Source: Pacificispira spongiicola (lineage in GTDB: Bacteria > Pseudomonadota > Alphaproteobacteria > UBA8366 > Aestuariispiraceae). From it: 64,000 nt of DNA. Under the pieces are notes generated by a model. The model was not told the DNA's origin, made no database searches, and saw only the letters and a list, made by a program, of their open reading frames with translations. Below, one piece after another: positions 26,010-35,481 of this stretch. A program made the translations under genes and the position numbers. Positions within the stretch are counted from its first letter, which is position 1, and each line of letters opens with the position of its first letter. The stretch lies in the NCBI RefSeq assembly GCF_012926505.1, contig NZ_JABBNT010000002.1, forward strand, positions 837,951-901,950. The letters are read 5' to 3'.

Positions 26010-29000
26010 TCACCCGAAAAAGGTTTTCGGGCGGTCCCTCGGATGGCGGGGGGTCGCAGCCTGCGGCAGGGCGGATTGCGGCAGAGCGGATTGCGGCACG
26101 GCGGTTTTCATCGGGCGATATCCCGCGCCACGATGGCCTTCCGGGGCGATCTGCACCACCGGCCCGCCGCGATGGGATCCCGGCATGGGATTGCGGACCT
26201 CGTCCGACGGCATGACGGCGTCGATCGCTTTCCCGTCATTCCCTTCCGCCAATTCGTCCAGCAGATAGGATCGATCCTCGATCTTCTGGGCCACGATATG
26301 GATGACAATGCCTTCCTTCTGCATCTTGCCGGTCACCGACATCAGGCGGCTGGTCAGGATCGGGCGGCGGAAGGCCTCGAACGTATCCTGCCAGATGACG
26401 ATATTGGCGACGCCGGTTTCGTCCTCCAGCGTCGCGAAAACGACCCCCTTCGCGCTGCCCGGACGCTGCCGAACGAGGACCAGCCCCGATACCGTCACCC
26501 GCCGCCCCGGCGTCACCGTCGGCAATTCCGACGCCACCGTCACGTCCGACAGCGGTGCATCCGCCCGGCCCCGCAGCAGGGCCATCGGATGCGCCTTGAG
26601 GCTGAGGCGCAGGGCGGAATAATCCTCTGCCACCGCCTCTCCCATACTGGCCTTGGGCAGGGTGACGACCGGCTCCGCGCCATATTCCGCTTCCGCCGCG
26701 TGTTGGAACAGCGGCAGGGGGGCGTCCCCGCCCAGCCCCTTCACCGCCCACCAGGCCGCCCGCCGGTCCAATCCCAGGGAGGAAAACGCATCCGCCCGCG
26801 CCAGCGCCGCCAAGGCGCGCTTACCGATCCGCGCACGCAGCCACAAATCCGCCGGACGGGCATACCCATTGGCGCGAAAGCCGACGATTTCCTCCACTTC
26901 TGATTCCGACAATCCCTTGACCTGCCGAAAGCCGAGCCGCAAGGCGAGACCGTTTTCCGCCGCCTCCAGCGTACAGTCCCAGTGAGAGGCGTTGACGTCC
27001 GGCGGGCGAACCTCGACGCCATGCGCCTCTGCGTCTCGGACAATCTGGGCCGGGGCGTAAAACCCCATCGGCTGGCTGTTCAACAGCGCGCAGGCGAAGG
27101 CTGCCGGGTAATGGCATTTCAGCCAGGCGGACACATAGACCAGCAGAGCGAAACTGGCGGCATGGCTTTCCGGGAATCCGTATTCGCCGAAACCTTCGAT
27201 CTGCCGAAAGCAACGGGTCGCGAATTCTTCCGTATAACCGTTTCGGATCATGCCCTGGACCATCTTGTCCCGGAACTGATCGATCTCCCCCATCTTACGG
27301 AAGGTCGCCATGGCGCGCCGCAAACGATCCGCCTCCGCCGGGGTAAACCCCGCCGCCACGATGGCGATCTGCATCGCCTGTTCCTGGAACAGCGGGACAC
27401 CGTTCGTTTTCTCCAAAACCTGCCGTAATTCTTCGGACGGATAGTCGACCGGTTCCTCCTTATTGCGGCGACGCAGATAGGGATGGACCATGTCGCCCTG
27501 GATCGGGCCGGGCCGGACGATCGCGACCTCGATCACCAGATCGTAGAAATTCCGGGGTTTCATGCGCGGCAGAAAAGACATCTGCGCCCGGCTTTCAACC
27601 TGGAACACGCCGATACTGTCCGCCCGGCACAACATGTCATAGGTCGCGCTGTCCCCCGGCGGGATGCTGGCCAAATCGTCGTTGCGCCCGTAATGCCGGT
27701 GCAACAGGTCGAAGGCCTTGCGGATGCAGGTCAGCATCCCAAGCGACAGGATATCGACCTTCAGGATGCCCAGCGCGTCGAGGTCGTCCTTGTCCCACTG
27801 GATCACGGTACGGTCGGCCATGGCCGCGTTTTCGATGGGCACGATCGTATCCAGGCGGCTGCGCGTCATGACCATGCCGCCGACATGCTGGCTCAAATGT
27901 CGGGGGAAACCGATGATCTGGCGGATCAGCGCCAGGGTCTGACGCAGACGCCGGTCGCGCGGGTCCAGACCGACTTCCTCCAACCGATCGGCGGCGGTCA
28001 CCCGCTCGTCGGACCACCCCCATATCTGGGAGGCCAGCAACGTCACCGTATCGTCACCCAGCCCCATCGCCTTGCCGACCTCCCGGATCGCACCGCGCGC
28101 CCGGAAGCGGGTGACGACGGCGGTCATGCCCGCACGCTCCCGCCCGTATTTTTCATAGACGTATTGGATCACCTCCTCCCGCCTCTCATGCTCGAAATCA
28201 ACGTCGATATCCGGCGGTTCGTTGCGTTCGGCGGACACAAAGCGTTCGAACAGAAGGTCCAGGCGCGCCGGATCGACGGAAGTGACGCCCAGGCAGTAAC
28301 AGACCGCCGAATTCGCCGCCGACCCCCGCCCCTGACATAGAATCTTCTTCGACCGGGCATGGCGGACGAGGTCATAGACGGTCAGGAAATAGGGGGCGTA
28401 GCCCAGACCCGCGATCAGGTCCAATTCGTGTTCCACCGCCTTGCGCACCTTTTCCGGCACCCCGCCCGGATAGCGGCCTCGTGCACCCTCCCAGGTCAGA
28501 CGGGTCAGCGATTCCTGGACCGTTTCCCCCGGCGTGACGATCTCGTCCGGGTAGTCGTAGGCCAGTTCATCGAGGGAGAAATCGACCTTCTCCACAATCT
28601 CCAGCGTCGCCGCCAGCATGTCCGGTCGGTCGGCGAACAGGGCCGCCATCTCCGCCGGAGATTTCAGATGCCGTTCCCCATTCGCCTGGGTCAGACGGCC
28701 CGCCGTGTCGATGGTCACGCCTTCCCGGATGCAGGTCAGAACATCGGCCAGCGGCCGCCGCGCGGCCTCATGCATCAGCACATTGTTTGTCGCGACCAGC
28801 CTGCCTTCCGGTAGGGGCAGCGGCGACCCGTCATAGGTCCGAGACACGGCGATGTAGAAATCGTTCCCCGCCAGATCGCCCAACCGCCGAAAGGCATCAT
28901 CTGCCTGCGCGAAACTGTCGGCTACGGCGATCAGCACCATTTCCGCCCCCCAGGCCTCCACATCGGCGAGGTGCAGCAGGCAGTTCCCCTTCTCCGCCCG

Positions 29001-29309
29001 GCGCCGCCCCAGGGTGATCAATTGGGACAGACGGCCATACGCCTCCCGATGCTTGGGATAGGCGATTACCGATCCGGCTCTTTCTCCTGCATCGTCCGTC
29101 AGGTCCAGCCGCGCACCGACCAGCAGGCGTAGCCCATGCGCCTTCGCCGCGACATGGGCGCGGACCACGCCGGCCAGGGAATTCCGATCCGCCACGCCCA
29201 GAGCCGACAGCCCCAGCGCCTTTGCCTGAATCGCCAATTCGTCCGCATGGGAGGCACCCTCCAGAAAGGAGAAATTGGTCAGGCATTGCAGTTCGGCGTA
29301 ACCGGTCAT
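26010..29309 (-). CDS. dnaE2: Error-prone DNA polymerase DnaE2 (ImuC)
   Basis: This 1,099-residue C-family polymerase performs SOS-induced translesion synthesis with ImuA and ImuB. The PHP domain opens the protein (AELQCLTNFSFLEGASHADE). The catalytic acidic motif PDIDVDF lies at about residue 366. The finger region with FPRHLSQHVGGMV and the PGPIQGDMVHPYLRRR block follow. An OB-fold is near the C-terminus (TVSGLVLVRQRPGSAKGV), and the replicative tau-binding tail is absent. The frame is open to 29753 through imuB, but the Met at 29309 is the family start and lies 19 nt after the imuB stop. A shared LexA site sits upstream of imuA. Confidence 0.95.
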   Translation of the reverse strand: MTGYAELQCLTNFSFLEGASHADELAIQAKALGLSALGVADRNSLAGVVRAHVAAKAHGLRLLVGARLDLTDDAGERAGSVIAYPKHREAYGRLSQLITLGRRRAEKGNCLLHLADVEAWGAEMVLIAVADSFAQADDAFRRLGDLAGNDFYIAVSRTYDGSPLPLPEGRLVATNNVLMHEAARRPLADVLTCIREGVTIDTAGRLTQANGERHLKSPAEMAALFADRPDMLAATLEIVEKVDFSLDELAYDYPDEIVTPGETVQESLTRLTWEGARGRYPGGVPEKVRKAVEHELDLIAGLGYAPYFLTVYDLVRHARSKKILCQGRGSAANSAVCYCLGVTSVDPARLDLLFERFVSAERNEPPDIDVDFEHERREEVIQYVYEKYGRERAGMTAVVTRFRARGAIREVGKAMGLGDDTVTLLASQIWGWSDERVTAADRLEEVGLDPRDRRLRQTLALIRQIIGFPRHLSQHVGGMVMTRSRLDTIVPIENAAMADRTVIQWDKDDLDALGILKVDILSLGMLTCIRKAFDLLHRHYGRNDDLASIPPGDSATYDMLCRADSIGVFQVESRAQMSFLPRMKPRNFYDLVIEVAIVRPGPIQGDMVHPYLRRRNKEEPVDYPSEELRQVLEKTNGVPLFQEQAMQIAIVAAGFTPAEADRLRRAMATFRKMGEIDQFRDKMVQGMIRNGYTEEFATRCFRQIEGFGEYGFPESHAASFALLVYVSAWLKCHYPAAFACALLNSQPMGFYAPAQIVRDAEAHGVEVRPPDVNASHWDCTLEAAENGLALRLGFRQVKGLSESEVEEIVGFRANGYARPADLWLRARIGKRALAALARADAFSSLGLDRRAAWWAVKGLGGDAPLPLFQHAAEAEYGAEPVVTLPKASMGEAVAEDYSALRLSLKAHPMALLRGRADAPLSDVTVASELPTVTPGRRVTVSGLVLVRQRPGSAKGVVFATLEDETGVANIVIWQDTFEAFRRPILTSRLMSVTGKMQKEGIVIHIVAQKIEDRSYLLDELAEGNDGKAIDAVMPSDEVRNPMPGSHRGGPVVQIAPEGHRGAGYRPMKTAVPQSALPQSALPQAATPRHPRDRPKTFFG

Positions 29310-29328
29310 GGCCTCACGGGTCTTTTCT

Positions 29329-30852
29329 TCAGAACAGCCCATGCAGATACCAGCGCACGGGCCGATTGCCCGCCTCGCTGTATATCCAGAAGCGCCGCCC
29401 GGTTTCGTCTTCGACGTCGTAGTAATCGCGCGCGCCCCCCGCCCAGAACGCATCCTTGCGCCACCATTCCGGGGCGATCCTTTCCGGTCCGCGCAGCAGG
29501 CGCAGGGCCGTGCGGCGACCGAAGATGCGAAAACTGTGCCCGCCCAGATCCTCAATCGGATAGGGCGCGTTGAGCAACCGCAGCGGCCTGTCCCCGCTCT
29601 TCGACCAAGGGGCGGACTTATCCGGCAAGACCGCCGTCCGGGTCTGCGCCCGGTCCGGCAGATGGCTGTCGACCGGGGCCAGACGGAAAACATTGTCCGC
29701 CCCCAACCGGTTCCCCAGCCGGTCGATCGCGGTTTCCAACGCGGTCCGGTCATATCCCGTCACGGCGCCGATCCCGTCTTCCTGCGTGGCGGTGCAGGCC
29801 TCGACCCCCGTTGCGGCCAGCAGCATGGAATCCACGCCGTAACCCGGTTCCACCGTTTTCAGTTTTTCGGCAAACAGGCGGAACAACCGGTTCGGGTCGC
29901 GGGCCGGTCGGGCCGTGCCGATGGTCAGGGACTGTTCCGTCCGGTCGGCGCGATACAGGGTCCAGTCGAGCCGCCGACAGCCGCGTCCTTCATCCCCCAG
30001 CCGTCGGCACAGCCTGTCCAGCAAACGGCGCAGCGCCGCCTCGATATCCGGCGTGTCGCCGATCGGATCAGGGAAGCGCAGCCGCACCCGATAGGGCGGA
30101 CGGATCGGACGCGGCGCAATCGGCCGTGGCGCCTGCCCCAGCGCCTTGTCCAGCGCCGACGCCAGGGCTAAACCGAACCGCGCGGCCAGCGCGGCACGCG
30201 GCACCCCGATCAAATCCCCGATCCGGCGCAGCCCGACGCGCACCAGCCCGTCGAAAACATCCTCGTCCAGTCCCGGTTCGACGGCGCTCAAGGCCGTGAC
30301 CGGCAGGTCGGACAGGACATCCGACAGTTTGGCGTCCGGGGCGACATGCCATTCCTCCCGCCCGCCATAGCGGGCCAAAGCCGCCGCCGCGCCGGATGTG
30401 GAGGCCAACGCCGCCGAAGCATGAAAACCCAATGCCGCCAACCCCTCCCGCGCCTGCCGGATCAACACCGCCTCCCCGGAATCCGTGTCGGTTTCGAACA
30501 GGGGATCGCAGCCCGCGGTATCGAGCATCAAGCCATCCACGCCGTCGACCGCAACCAGGGGGGTAAAGCGATCACACCACAGCGCCAATTCATACAGGCG
30601 CGCCCGATCCCCGTCCGGGTCGTGCGGCAGGACCGTCAGATCGGGACAGACCGCCTGTGCGCTGGCCAGGGTCATGCCGGACCGCAAGCCGCGTTGCCGT
30701 GCCATGCGATCCAGCGCCACCAGAAACGCGCTGTTGCCGACCCGCTGCACGGTCGCACCGGGAACGGATAGGGGCGCCTCGCCTGCCGCCGGACGCAGGC
30801 GGTCCGTCGGCAGAAACGGCAACCAAAGACAAAGATAACGCCGTCCCGACAT
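29329..30852 (-). CDS. imuB: ImuB, inactive Y-family polymerase homologue
   Basis: This 507-residue protein bridges the mutasome: it resembles DinB/UmuC but family members lack the full catalytic triad and instead bind the beta clamp and DnaE2. The start MSGRRYLCLWLPFLPTDRLR and the palm-like segment VDGVDGLMLDTAGCDPLF are typical. The helix-hairpin-helix region RRIGDLIGVPRAALAARFG lies near residue 215. Only part of the acidic site remains visible. It lies 3 nt after the imuA stop and 19 nt before dnaE2, so one SOS transcript is likely. Confidence 0.92.
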   Translation of the reverse strand: MSGRRYLCLWLPFLPTDRLRPAAGEAPLSVPGATVQRVGNSAFLVALDRMARQRGLRSGMTLASAQAVCPDLTVLPHDPDGDRARLYELALWCDRFTPLVAVDGVDGLMLDTAGCDPLFETDTDSGEAVLIRQAREGLAALGFHASAALASTSGAAAALARYGGREEWHVAPDAKLSDVLSDLPVTALSAVEPGLDEDVFDGLVRVGLRRIGDLIGVPRAALAARFGLALASALDKALGQAPRPIAPRPIRPPYRVRLRFPDPIGDTPDIEAALRRLLDRLCRRLGDEGRGCRRLDWTLYRADRTEQSLTIGTARPARDPNRLFRLFAEKLKTVEPGYGVDSMLLAATGVEACTATQEDGIGAVTGYDRTALETAIDRLGNRLGADNVFRLAPVDSHLPDRAQTRTAVLPDKSAPWSKSGDRPLRLLNAPYPIEDLGGHSFRIFGRRTALRLLRGPERIAPEWWRKDAFWAGGARDYYDVEDETGRRFWIYSEAGNRPVRWYLHGLF

Positions 30853-30855
30853 GGA

Positions 30856-31608
30856 TCACACCGTATCGAGAAGCCAACGCCGGGTTTCTTCCCCGGTCAG
30901 GCCCCGGCACCGTTCCAGCACCAGCGACAGACGGCGGCGGACCGGGCCGGTTTCGGAAATGGCGGCGGGTGCCGGTTCGGCGCGCCAGCGGCTGGCCGAC
31001 GTGCCGGGCGCGGAAATGGCCGCACCGCCTTCCGACACCAACAGGCCGCAGGTTCCCCCAGCCTCTGCCGCCAGACTCAATCGCCGGGCCGCCGTCGTGC
31101 CCAACGCGCCCTCCGGCTCCCCCAGAACCAGCGAGAAAGCACCGCTTTTCAGGGCTTCCTCGATCAGCCACAACCCTTCCACCGCGGACCGGTAGCGGGC
31201 AATCACCAACCGCGACGGGTCCACGCCATATCCCGCCAGTCCGGGGCCATAAAGCGCATGTCCCGCCGCAACGGGCACGGCCCAGAGCGCCGGGGCGGCG
31301 GCATTTTCCAACCGGCGGGCCAGCAGATGCACGGCAAACCGACGGGCGGCCAGCCCCAGGCTTTCATGAATCGCTCCACAGGTCAGACCGCCATCCGGCA
31401 GGACAGCATCCACGGCGGCAAAGCCGGTTCGCAGGGCAGAACCTTTGGATGGGGCACGCCGAAACTGCCGTTCAATCCGGTCGACATGCCGCCGTGCCGT
31501 TGCCAGCCGCAGACCGGCATCTGCCCATACGCCGTCCCCCTCCGTGCCTTCTCGCCACGCCCCCCCATTCCGCGCCGTTTCGAAAATCTCCGCACGATAA
31601 ACGCTCAT
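30856..31608 (-). CDS. imuA: ImuA, SulA/RecA-like mutasome protein
   Basis: The 250-residue protein is the first gene of the imuA-imuB-dnaE2 mutagenesis cassette. The segment VDAVLPDGGLTCGAIHESLG is the hallmark of ImuA. The rest resembles a RecA-fold core with a degenerate nucleotide site (LVIARYRSAVEGLWLIEEAL). Family members interact with RecA and ImuB during translesion synthesis in alphaproteobacteria, where the cassette replaces UmuDC. The start at 31608 is 78 nt from the LexA box. Identity rests on position and these motifs together. Confidence 0.9.
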   Translation of the reverse strand: MSVYRAEIFETARNGGAWREGTEGDGVWADAGLRLATARRHVDRIERQFRRAPSKGSALRTGFAAVDAVLPDGGLTCGAIHESLGLAARRFAVHLLARRLENAAAPALWAVPVAAGHALYGPGLAGYGVDPSRLVIARYRSAVEGLWLIEEALKSGAFSLVLGEPEGALGTTAARRLSLAAEAGGTCGLLVSEGGAAISAPGTSASRWRAEPAPAAISETGPVRRRLSLVLERCRGLTGEETRRWLLDTV

Positions 31609-31685
31609 ATCGGATGATCCTTTCGTTCACTGCCTTGGCCGTGTTATTGGTTACTTTGATGAACCTGTTTTGTTCTCACACAATA

Positions 31686-31700
31686 GTTCCTTAAATGTTC
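31686..31700 (-). promoter_or_regulatory. LexA box (GTTC-N7-GTTC) of the imuA operon
   Basis: GTTCCTTAAATGTTC is an exact match to the alphaproteobacterial SOS box, a direct repeat of GTTC separated by seven bases. It lies in the 201-nt gap between imuA and the SLAC1 gene. At 78 nt upstream of imuA it is well placed to control the mutagenesis operon. Nearby GAAC-N7-GTTC at 31661-31675 has one half reversed and is probably chance. Confidence 0.8.
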
Positions 31701-31809
31701 ACTTTCAAGACTCTCTTCGTTCCCTTTGCATGATGCACTCTAACGCACGGAAATTGCGGCATCTTCCGCCACAGGACTTTCCAACCCCGCCCATACAAGG
31801 CTACAACGA

Positions 31810-33057
31810 GTGAACGATTTTAAAGTTCAGGATGGCGAGCGCGACCAGATGGCCCAGGACGATCAGGACGATTCCGTAATGAAGGCAGATCTGCCAGTCG
31901 ACGCTCCGGTAAAGTCTGAAACCGGGGGCACAGAAGCCACCGAAACAGCCGCTAAGAAATCGGCGAAAAAGGCGTCCCGGAAAAAGGCCGCCGCCAAGAA
32001 GGCGTCTTCCAAGAAAGCTGCCGCCGCGCCGGCCGAACAGGCGAAACCCGCCGATAGCGGCCCAGCCCCCGCAGATACCGGCCCGGTCCCGGCCAGCCTG
32101 CAGCATATGCCGGTCACCCTGTTCGGGGCGGGTCTGGGCCTCGCCGGGTTCGCCACCGCGTGGCGGGAAATCGCCGCCGTCTTCGGCTGGGGAATCCTTC
32201 TGTCCAAACTGCTGGTCGGCATCGCCCTGGGGGTCTTCGGGATCCTGGTCATCCTCTACGGCATCAAGACCCTGCGCCATTTCCCCGCCGTGAAGGCGGA
32301 ATTCCGCCATCCGGTCACCAGCAATTTCTTTTCCGCCGCGACCATGACGCTGATGATCCTGGCCTCCCATCTAGGGCAGGCCGCGCCGATGCTGGCAGAG
32401 GGAATCTGGGTCGTCGCCGCCGTGATCAACGTGGCGATTTCCGTCATCATCGTTACCTTCTGGATCGGACGCGACTGCCATATCTCGCACGTTGCGCCGG
32501 TCTGGTTCATCCCGGTCGTCGGCAATCTGGTCATCCCGATCGTCGGCGCGCCCATGGGCTATACCCAACTCGGCTGGATGATTTTTGCGATCGGCCTGCT
32601 GTTCTGGCTGGTGCTGTTCACGGTCATCCTGTACCGGCTGATTTTCGAACGACCCCTGGAAAACCCGCAGCGGCCCAGCCTGTTCATCCTCATCGCCCCG
32701 CCGTCGCTGTGCTTCGTTTCCTATGTTGTGCTGAAAGGCGGGCTGGTCGACGGCGTCGCCAGCATGTTCCTGGGCGTGTCCATCTTCATGCTGTTAATTC
32801 TGTTGCCGCAGATTCCGGCGCTGATGCGTCTGCCCTTCGGGATCAGCTGGTGGTCCTACACCTTCCCGCTCGCTGTATTTTCCGTCGCCTGCACGCTTTA
32901 CGCCGACGCGATCAATCATGCTGCGGCCTCGGCCCTATCCGTGGCCGCCATCGCCGGGGTCAGCATGATAACCCTGCTGGTCTCCGTTCAGACAATCCGC
33001 TTCGTCATGGCGGGCCGTATCCTCCGCCCGGTGGAAACGCCGCTACCGAAGCCGTAA
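31810..33057 (+). CDS. SLAC1/TehA-family anion channel with a Lys/Ala-rich N-terminal tail
   Basis: This 415-residue protein begins at a GTG. Residues 1-95 are disordered and biased: an acidic start, then several AAKK/KKAS repeats resembling histone H1 tails, then Pro/Ala. Residues 100-410 form about ten transmembrane helices of the SLAC1/TehA fold (for example GLAGFATAWREIAAVFGWG and PVVGNLVIPIVGAPMGY). The fold transports monovalent anions, sulfite, malate or tellurite-related compounds; the substrate is unknown. The GTG has AAGG about 10 nt upstream; a Met at 31849 would remove only the acidic part. It is followed 30 nt later by pyrE. Confidence 0.82.
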   Translation: MNDFKVQDGERDQMAQDDQDDSVMKADLPVDAPVKSETGGTEATETAAKKSAKKASRKKAAAKKASSKKAAAAPAEQAKPADSGPAPADTGPVPASLQHMPVTLFGAGLGLAGFATAWREIAAVFGWGILLSKLLVGIALGVFGILVILYGIKTLRHFPAVKAEFRHPVTSNFFSAATMTLMILASHLGQAAPMLAEGIWVVAAVINVAISVIIVTFWIGRDCHISHVAPVWFIPVVGNLVIPIVGAPMGYTQLGWMIFAIGLLFWLVLFTVILYRLIFERPLENPQRPSLFILIAPPSLCFVSYVVLKGGLVDGVASMFLGVSIFMLLILLPQIPALMRLPFGISWWSYTFPLAVFSVACTLYADAINHAAASALSVAAIAGVSMITLLVSVQTIRFVMAGRILRPVETPLPKP

Positions 33058-33087
33058 CCGCTCAAACCCAAAACAGGTCGAAGACAG

Positions 33088-33771
33088 ATGACAGCTTCCC
33101 AATACGACATCCCCACCCCCGCACGGGTTACCGCGCGCATCCTGATCGAAACGAAATCGGTCCTGTTCCGCCCGGAAGACCCGTTCATCCTGACGAGCGG
33201 GCGGGCCAGCCCGGTCTATGTCGATTGCCGCCGTCTGATCGCCTTCCCCCGCGCCCGCCGCCGCCTGATTTCCCTGGCCGCGCAATCCATCGAAGACCGC
33301 ATCGGCTTCGAATCCCTGGACGTCATCGCGGGTGGGGAAACCGCCGGCATTCCCTATGCCGCCTGGGTCGCCGACGCGCTGATGCTGCCGATGTGCTATA
33401 TCCGCAAAAAGCCGAAAGGCTTCGGCCGCAACGCCCGCATCGAAGGCGCATTGGAAGAAGGTCAGAACGTCCTGCTGGTCGAAGACATGTCGACCGACGG
33501 CGGATCCAAACTGTCCTTCGTCGAAGGCATCCGTGACGCCGGGGCCGAATGCCACCACACCTTTGTCTTCTTCCACTATGGCATCTTCCCCGAAGGCGAG
33601 CGCAAGCTGGCCGAAAACGGGGTCAGCCTGCACACGCTGGCGACCTGGTGGGACGTCATCGCCTGCGCCAAGGAAGAAGGCTATTTCGCCGCCGGTCAGG
33701 CCGGGGAGGTCGAGGCCTTCCTGCACGACCCGGCGGGCTGGTCCCGCGCCCATGGAGGCACCGAGGCTTGA
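33088..33771 (+). CDS. pyrE: Orotate phosphoribosyltransferase
   Basis: The enzyme makes orotidine 5'-phosphate from orotate and PRPP in pyrimidine synthesis. The 227-residue length and the N-terminal LTSGRASPVYVDCRRLIAFP are typical of the longer alphaproteobacterial OPRT. The PRPP-binding loop is LLVEDMSTDGGSKLSF. The flexible loop lysines are in IRKKPKGFGRNARIEG. Its stop overlaps the TTG start of the ABC binding-protein gene, so a biosynthetic gene is translationally coupled to an importer. No other pyr gene is in the window. Confidence 0.93.
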   Translation: MTASQYDIPTPARVTARILIETKSVLFRPEDPFILTSGRASPVYVDCRRLIAFPRARRRLISLAAQSIEDRIGFESLDVIAGGETAGIPYAAWVADALMLPMCYIRKKPKGFGRNARIEGALEEGQNVLLVEDMSTDGGSKLSFVEGIRDAGAECHHTFVFFHYGIFPEGERKLAENGVSLHTLATWWDVIACAKEEGYFAAGQAGEVEAFLHDPAGWSRAHGGTEA

Positions 33772-35447
33772 TCCGACCCGTCGCCGCCGCGCTAGCCGGA
33801 GCCTTCGCGCTCCTCTTCTTCGTCGCCCTTTCCGCCCCGCAGGCGGAGGCGGCGGACAAGCGGCGGTTGACGATCGGGATCAGCCAATATCCGTCGACCC
33901 TGCACCCATCCTTCGATTCCATGATGGCGAAGTCCTATATCGCGGGCATGGCGCGGCGGCGGATCACCACCTATTCCCCGGAATGGCTGGAAATCTGTCA
34001 GCTCTGCACCGAATTGCCGAGCCTGGAGAAAAACACCGCCGCCTATGAAACGACGCCGGACGGAAAACCGGGCATGGCCGTGACCTATACTTTGAAACCC
34101 GATGCGGTCTGGGCGGACGGCGTACCGATCACCACGAGAGACATCGCCTTTACCGTGGAGGTCGGCAAGAACCCGGAAACCGGCATCGACAATGCGGAAC
34201 TGTACAGCCGGATCGACAGCGTCGACATTCTGGACGACAAAAGCTTCACCCTGCATCTGAACAAGCGGACCTGCGATTATTCCGGTCTGGCGGGATTCGA
34301 CATTCTGCCCGCGCATATCGAACGGCCGATCTTCGAACAGGGGGCGTCGGAATACCGGCATCGCAGCGCCTATGACACCGACCCGACTCAACCGGGCCTG
34401 TGGCATGGTCCCTATCGCGTTGCCCGTGTCACGCCGGGGCAGAGCATCCTTCTGGAACGCAATCCGAATTGGTGGGGGGCGCGTCCCTATTTCGACGAAA
34501 TCCTGGTCCGGGCGATCGAGAATACCGCGGCGCTGACCGCAAACCTTCTGTCCGGCGACATCGATATGATCGCGGGAGAGGTCGGCATCCCAGTCGATCA
34601 GGCGCTGTCTTTCGAGGCCAAGCACGGCGCGGATTTCAAGGCCGTCTATCGTCCGGGCCTGTTCTACGAACATATCGACCTGAATCTGGACAATCCCATC
34701 CTTCAGGATTCCCGCGTCCGTCTGGCGCTATTGACCGCCATCGACCGGGACGCCATCAGCCAGCGCCTGTTCAAGGGCGTGCAACCGGTCGCCCATGGCA
34801 ACGTCAATCCGCTGGACGTCCGATACGATGCGACCGCGCCGCGCGTCGCCTATAACCCGGACCGCGCGGCTGCCCTGCTGGACGAGGCCGGGTGGCGCAT
34901 GGGCGGCAACGGGATACGCGAAAAGGACGGCCAGCCGCTGACATTGACCATCCAGACCACGGCAGGCAACACGACCCGCGAACTGGTCGAACAGGTCCTG
35001 CAAAACCAATGGCGCGCGGTCGGCGTCGACATCCGCATCGAAAACGAACCGGCGCGCGTCCTGTTCGGGGAAACGATTTCCAAGCGTAAATTCACCGGTC
35101 TGGCCATGTTCGCGTGGTTGAGCGCCCCGGAATCCATCCCCCGGACGACCCTGCATTCCAGTCAAATTCCGACAGCGGAAAACGCCTGGATCGGTCAGAA
35201 CTACACCGGCTACGCCAATCCCGAAATGGACCGTATCATCGACGATCTGGAAACCGAATGCGCGGAAACGGATCAGGCCCGCCTTTGGTCGCGGCTTCAG
35301 CATCTTTATGCCGAAGACCTGCCTGTCCTACCGCTCTATTTCCGGTCCGACCCATTCCTGATGCCGAAGAACCTGACGGGGGTGCGGCCGACGGGCCATC
35401 AATATCCGTCCACCTTATGGGTTGAGGAATGGCGCCTGAACGACTGA
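33768..35447 (+). CDS. ABC importer substrate-binding protein, family 5 (peptide/opine type)
   Basis: This 559-residue periplasmic protein starts at TTG (33768), overlapping the pyrE stop, with GGAGG at 33754-33758. That start gives a clean signal peptide (hydrophobic core ALAGAFALLFFVALSAP, cleavage after AEA). The frame is open earlier but gives no sensible leader. Family signatures are YTLKPDAVWADGVPITTRDIAF and the later FEHIDLNLDNPIL-like and LLTAIDRDAI regions. A cysteine pair in EICQLCTEL and another Cys at KRTCDYSG may form a disulfide. Oligopeptide, dipeptide or opine ligands are possible. Two permeases follow, no ATPase. Confidence 0.88.
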   Translation: MIRPVAAALAGAFALLFFVALSAPQAEAADKRRLTIGISQYPSTLHPSFDSMMAKSYIAGMARRRITTYSPEWLEICQLCTELPSLEKNTAAYETTPDGKPGMAVTYTLKPDAVWADGVPITTRDIAFTVEVGKNPETGIDNAELYSRIDSVDILDDKSFTLHLNKRTCDYSGLAGFDILPAHIERPIFEQGASEYRHRSAYDTDPTQPGLWHGPYRVARVTPGQSILLERNPNWWGARPYFDEILVRAIENTAALTANLLSGDIDMIAGEVGIPVDQALSFEAKHGADFKAVYRPGLFYEHIDLNLDNPILQDSRVRLALLTAIDRDAISQRLFKGVQPVAHGNVNPLDVRYDATAPRVAYNPDRAAALLDEAGWRMGGNGIREKDGQPLTLTIQTTAGNTTRELVEQVLQNQWRAVGVDIRIENEPARVLFGETISKRKFTGLAMFAWLSAPESIPRTTLHSSQIPTAENAWIGQNYTGYANPEMDRIIDDLETECAETDQARLWSRLQHLYAEDLPVLPLYFRSDPFLMPKNLTGVRPTGHQYPSTLWVEEWRLND

Positions 35448-35481
35448 TGGCGCACTTTCCCAGACTGGCCGGAGTCCGGCA

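Noticed and set aside
29310..29753. Possible 148-residue N-terminal extension of DnaE2
   Set aside because: This stretch is the out-of-frame shadow of imuB. DnaE2 begins at the Met at 29309 with the usual family sequence.
31661..31675. Second LexA-like site GAAC-N7-GTTC
   Set aside because: One half is inverted, so it does not match the direct-repeat box of this group; an exact site lies just beside it.
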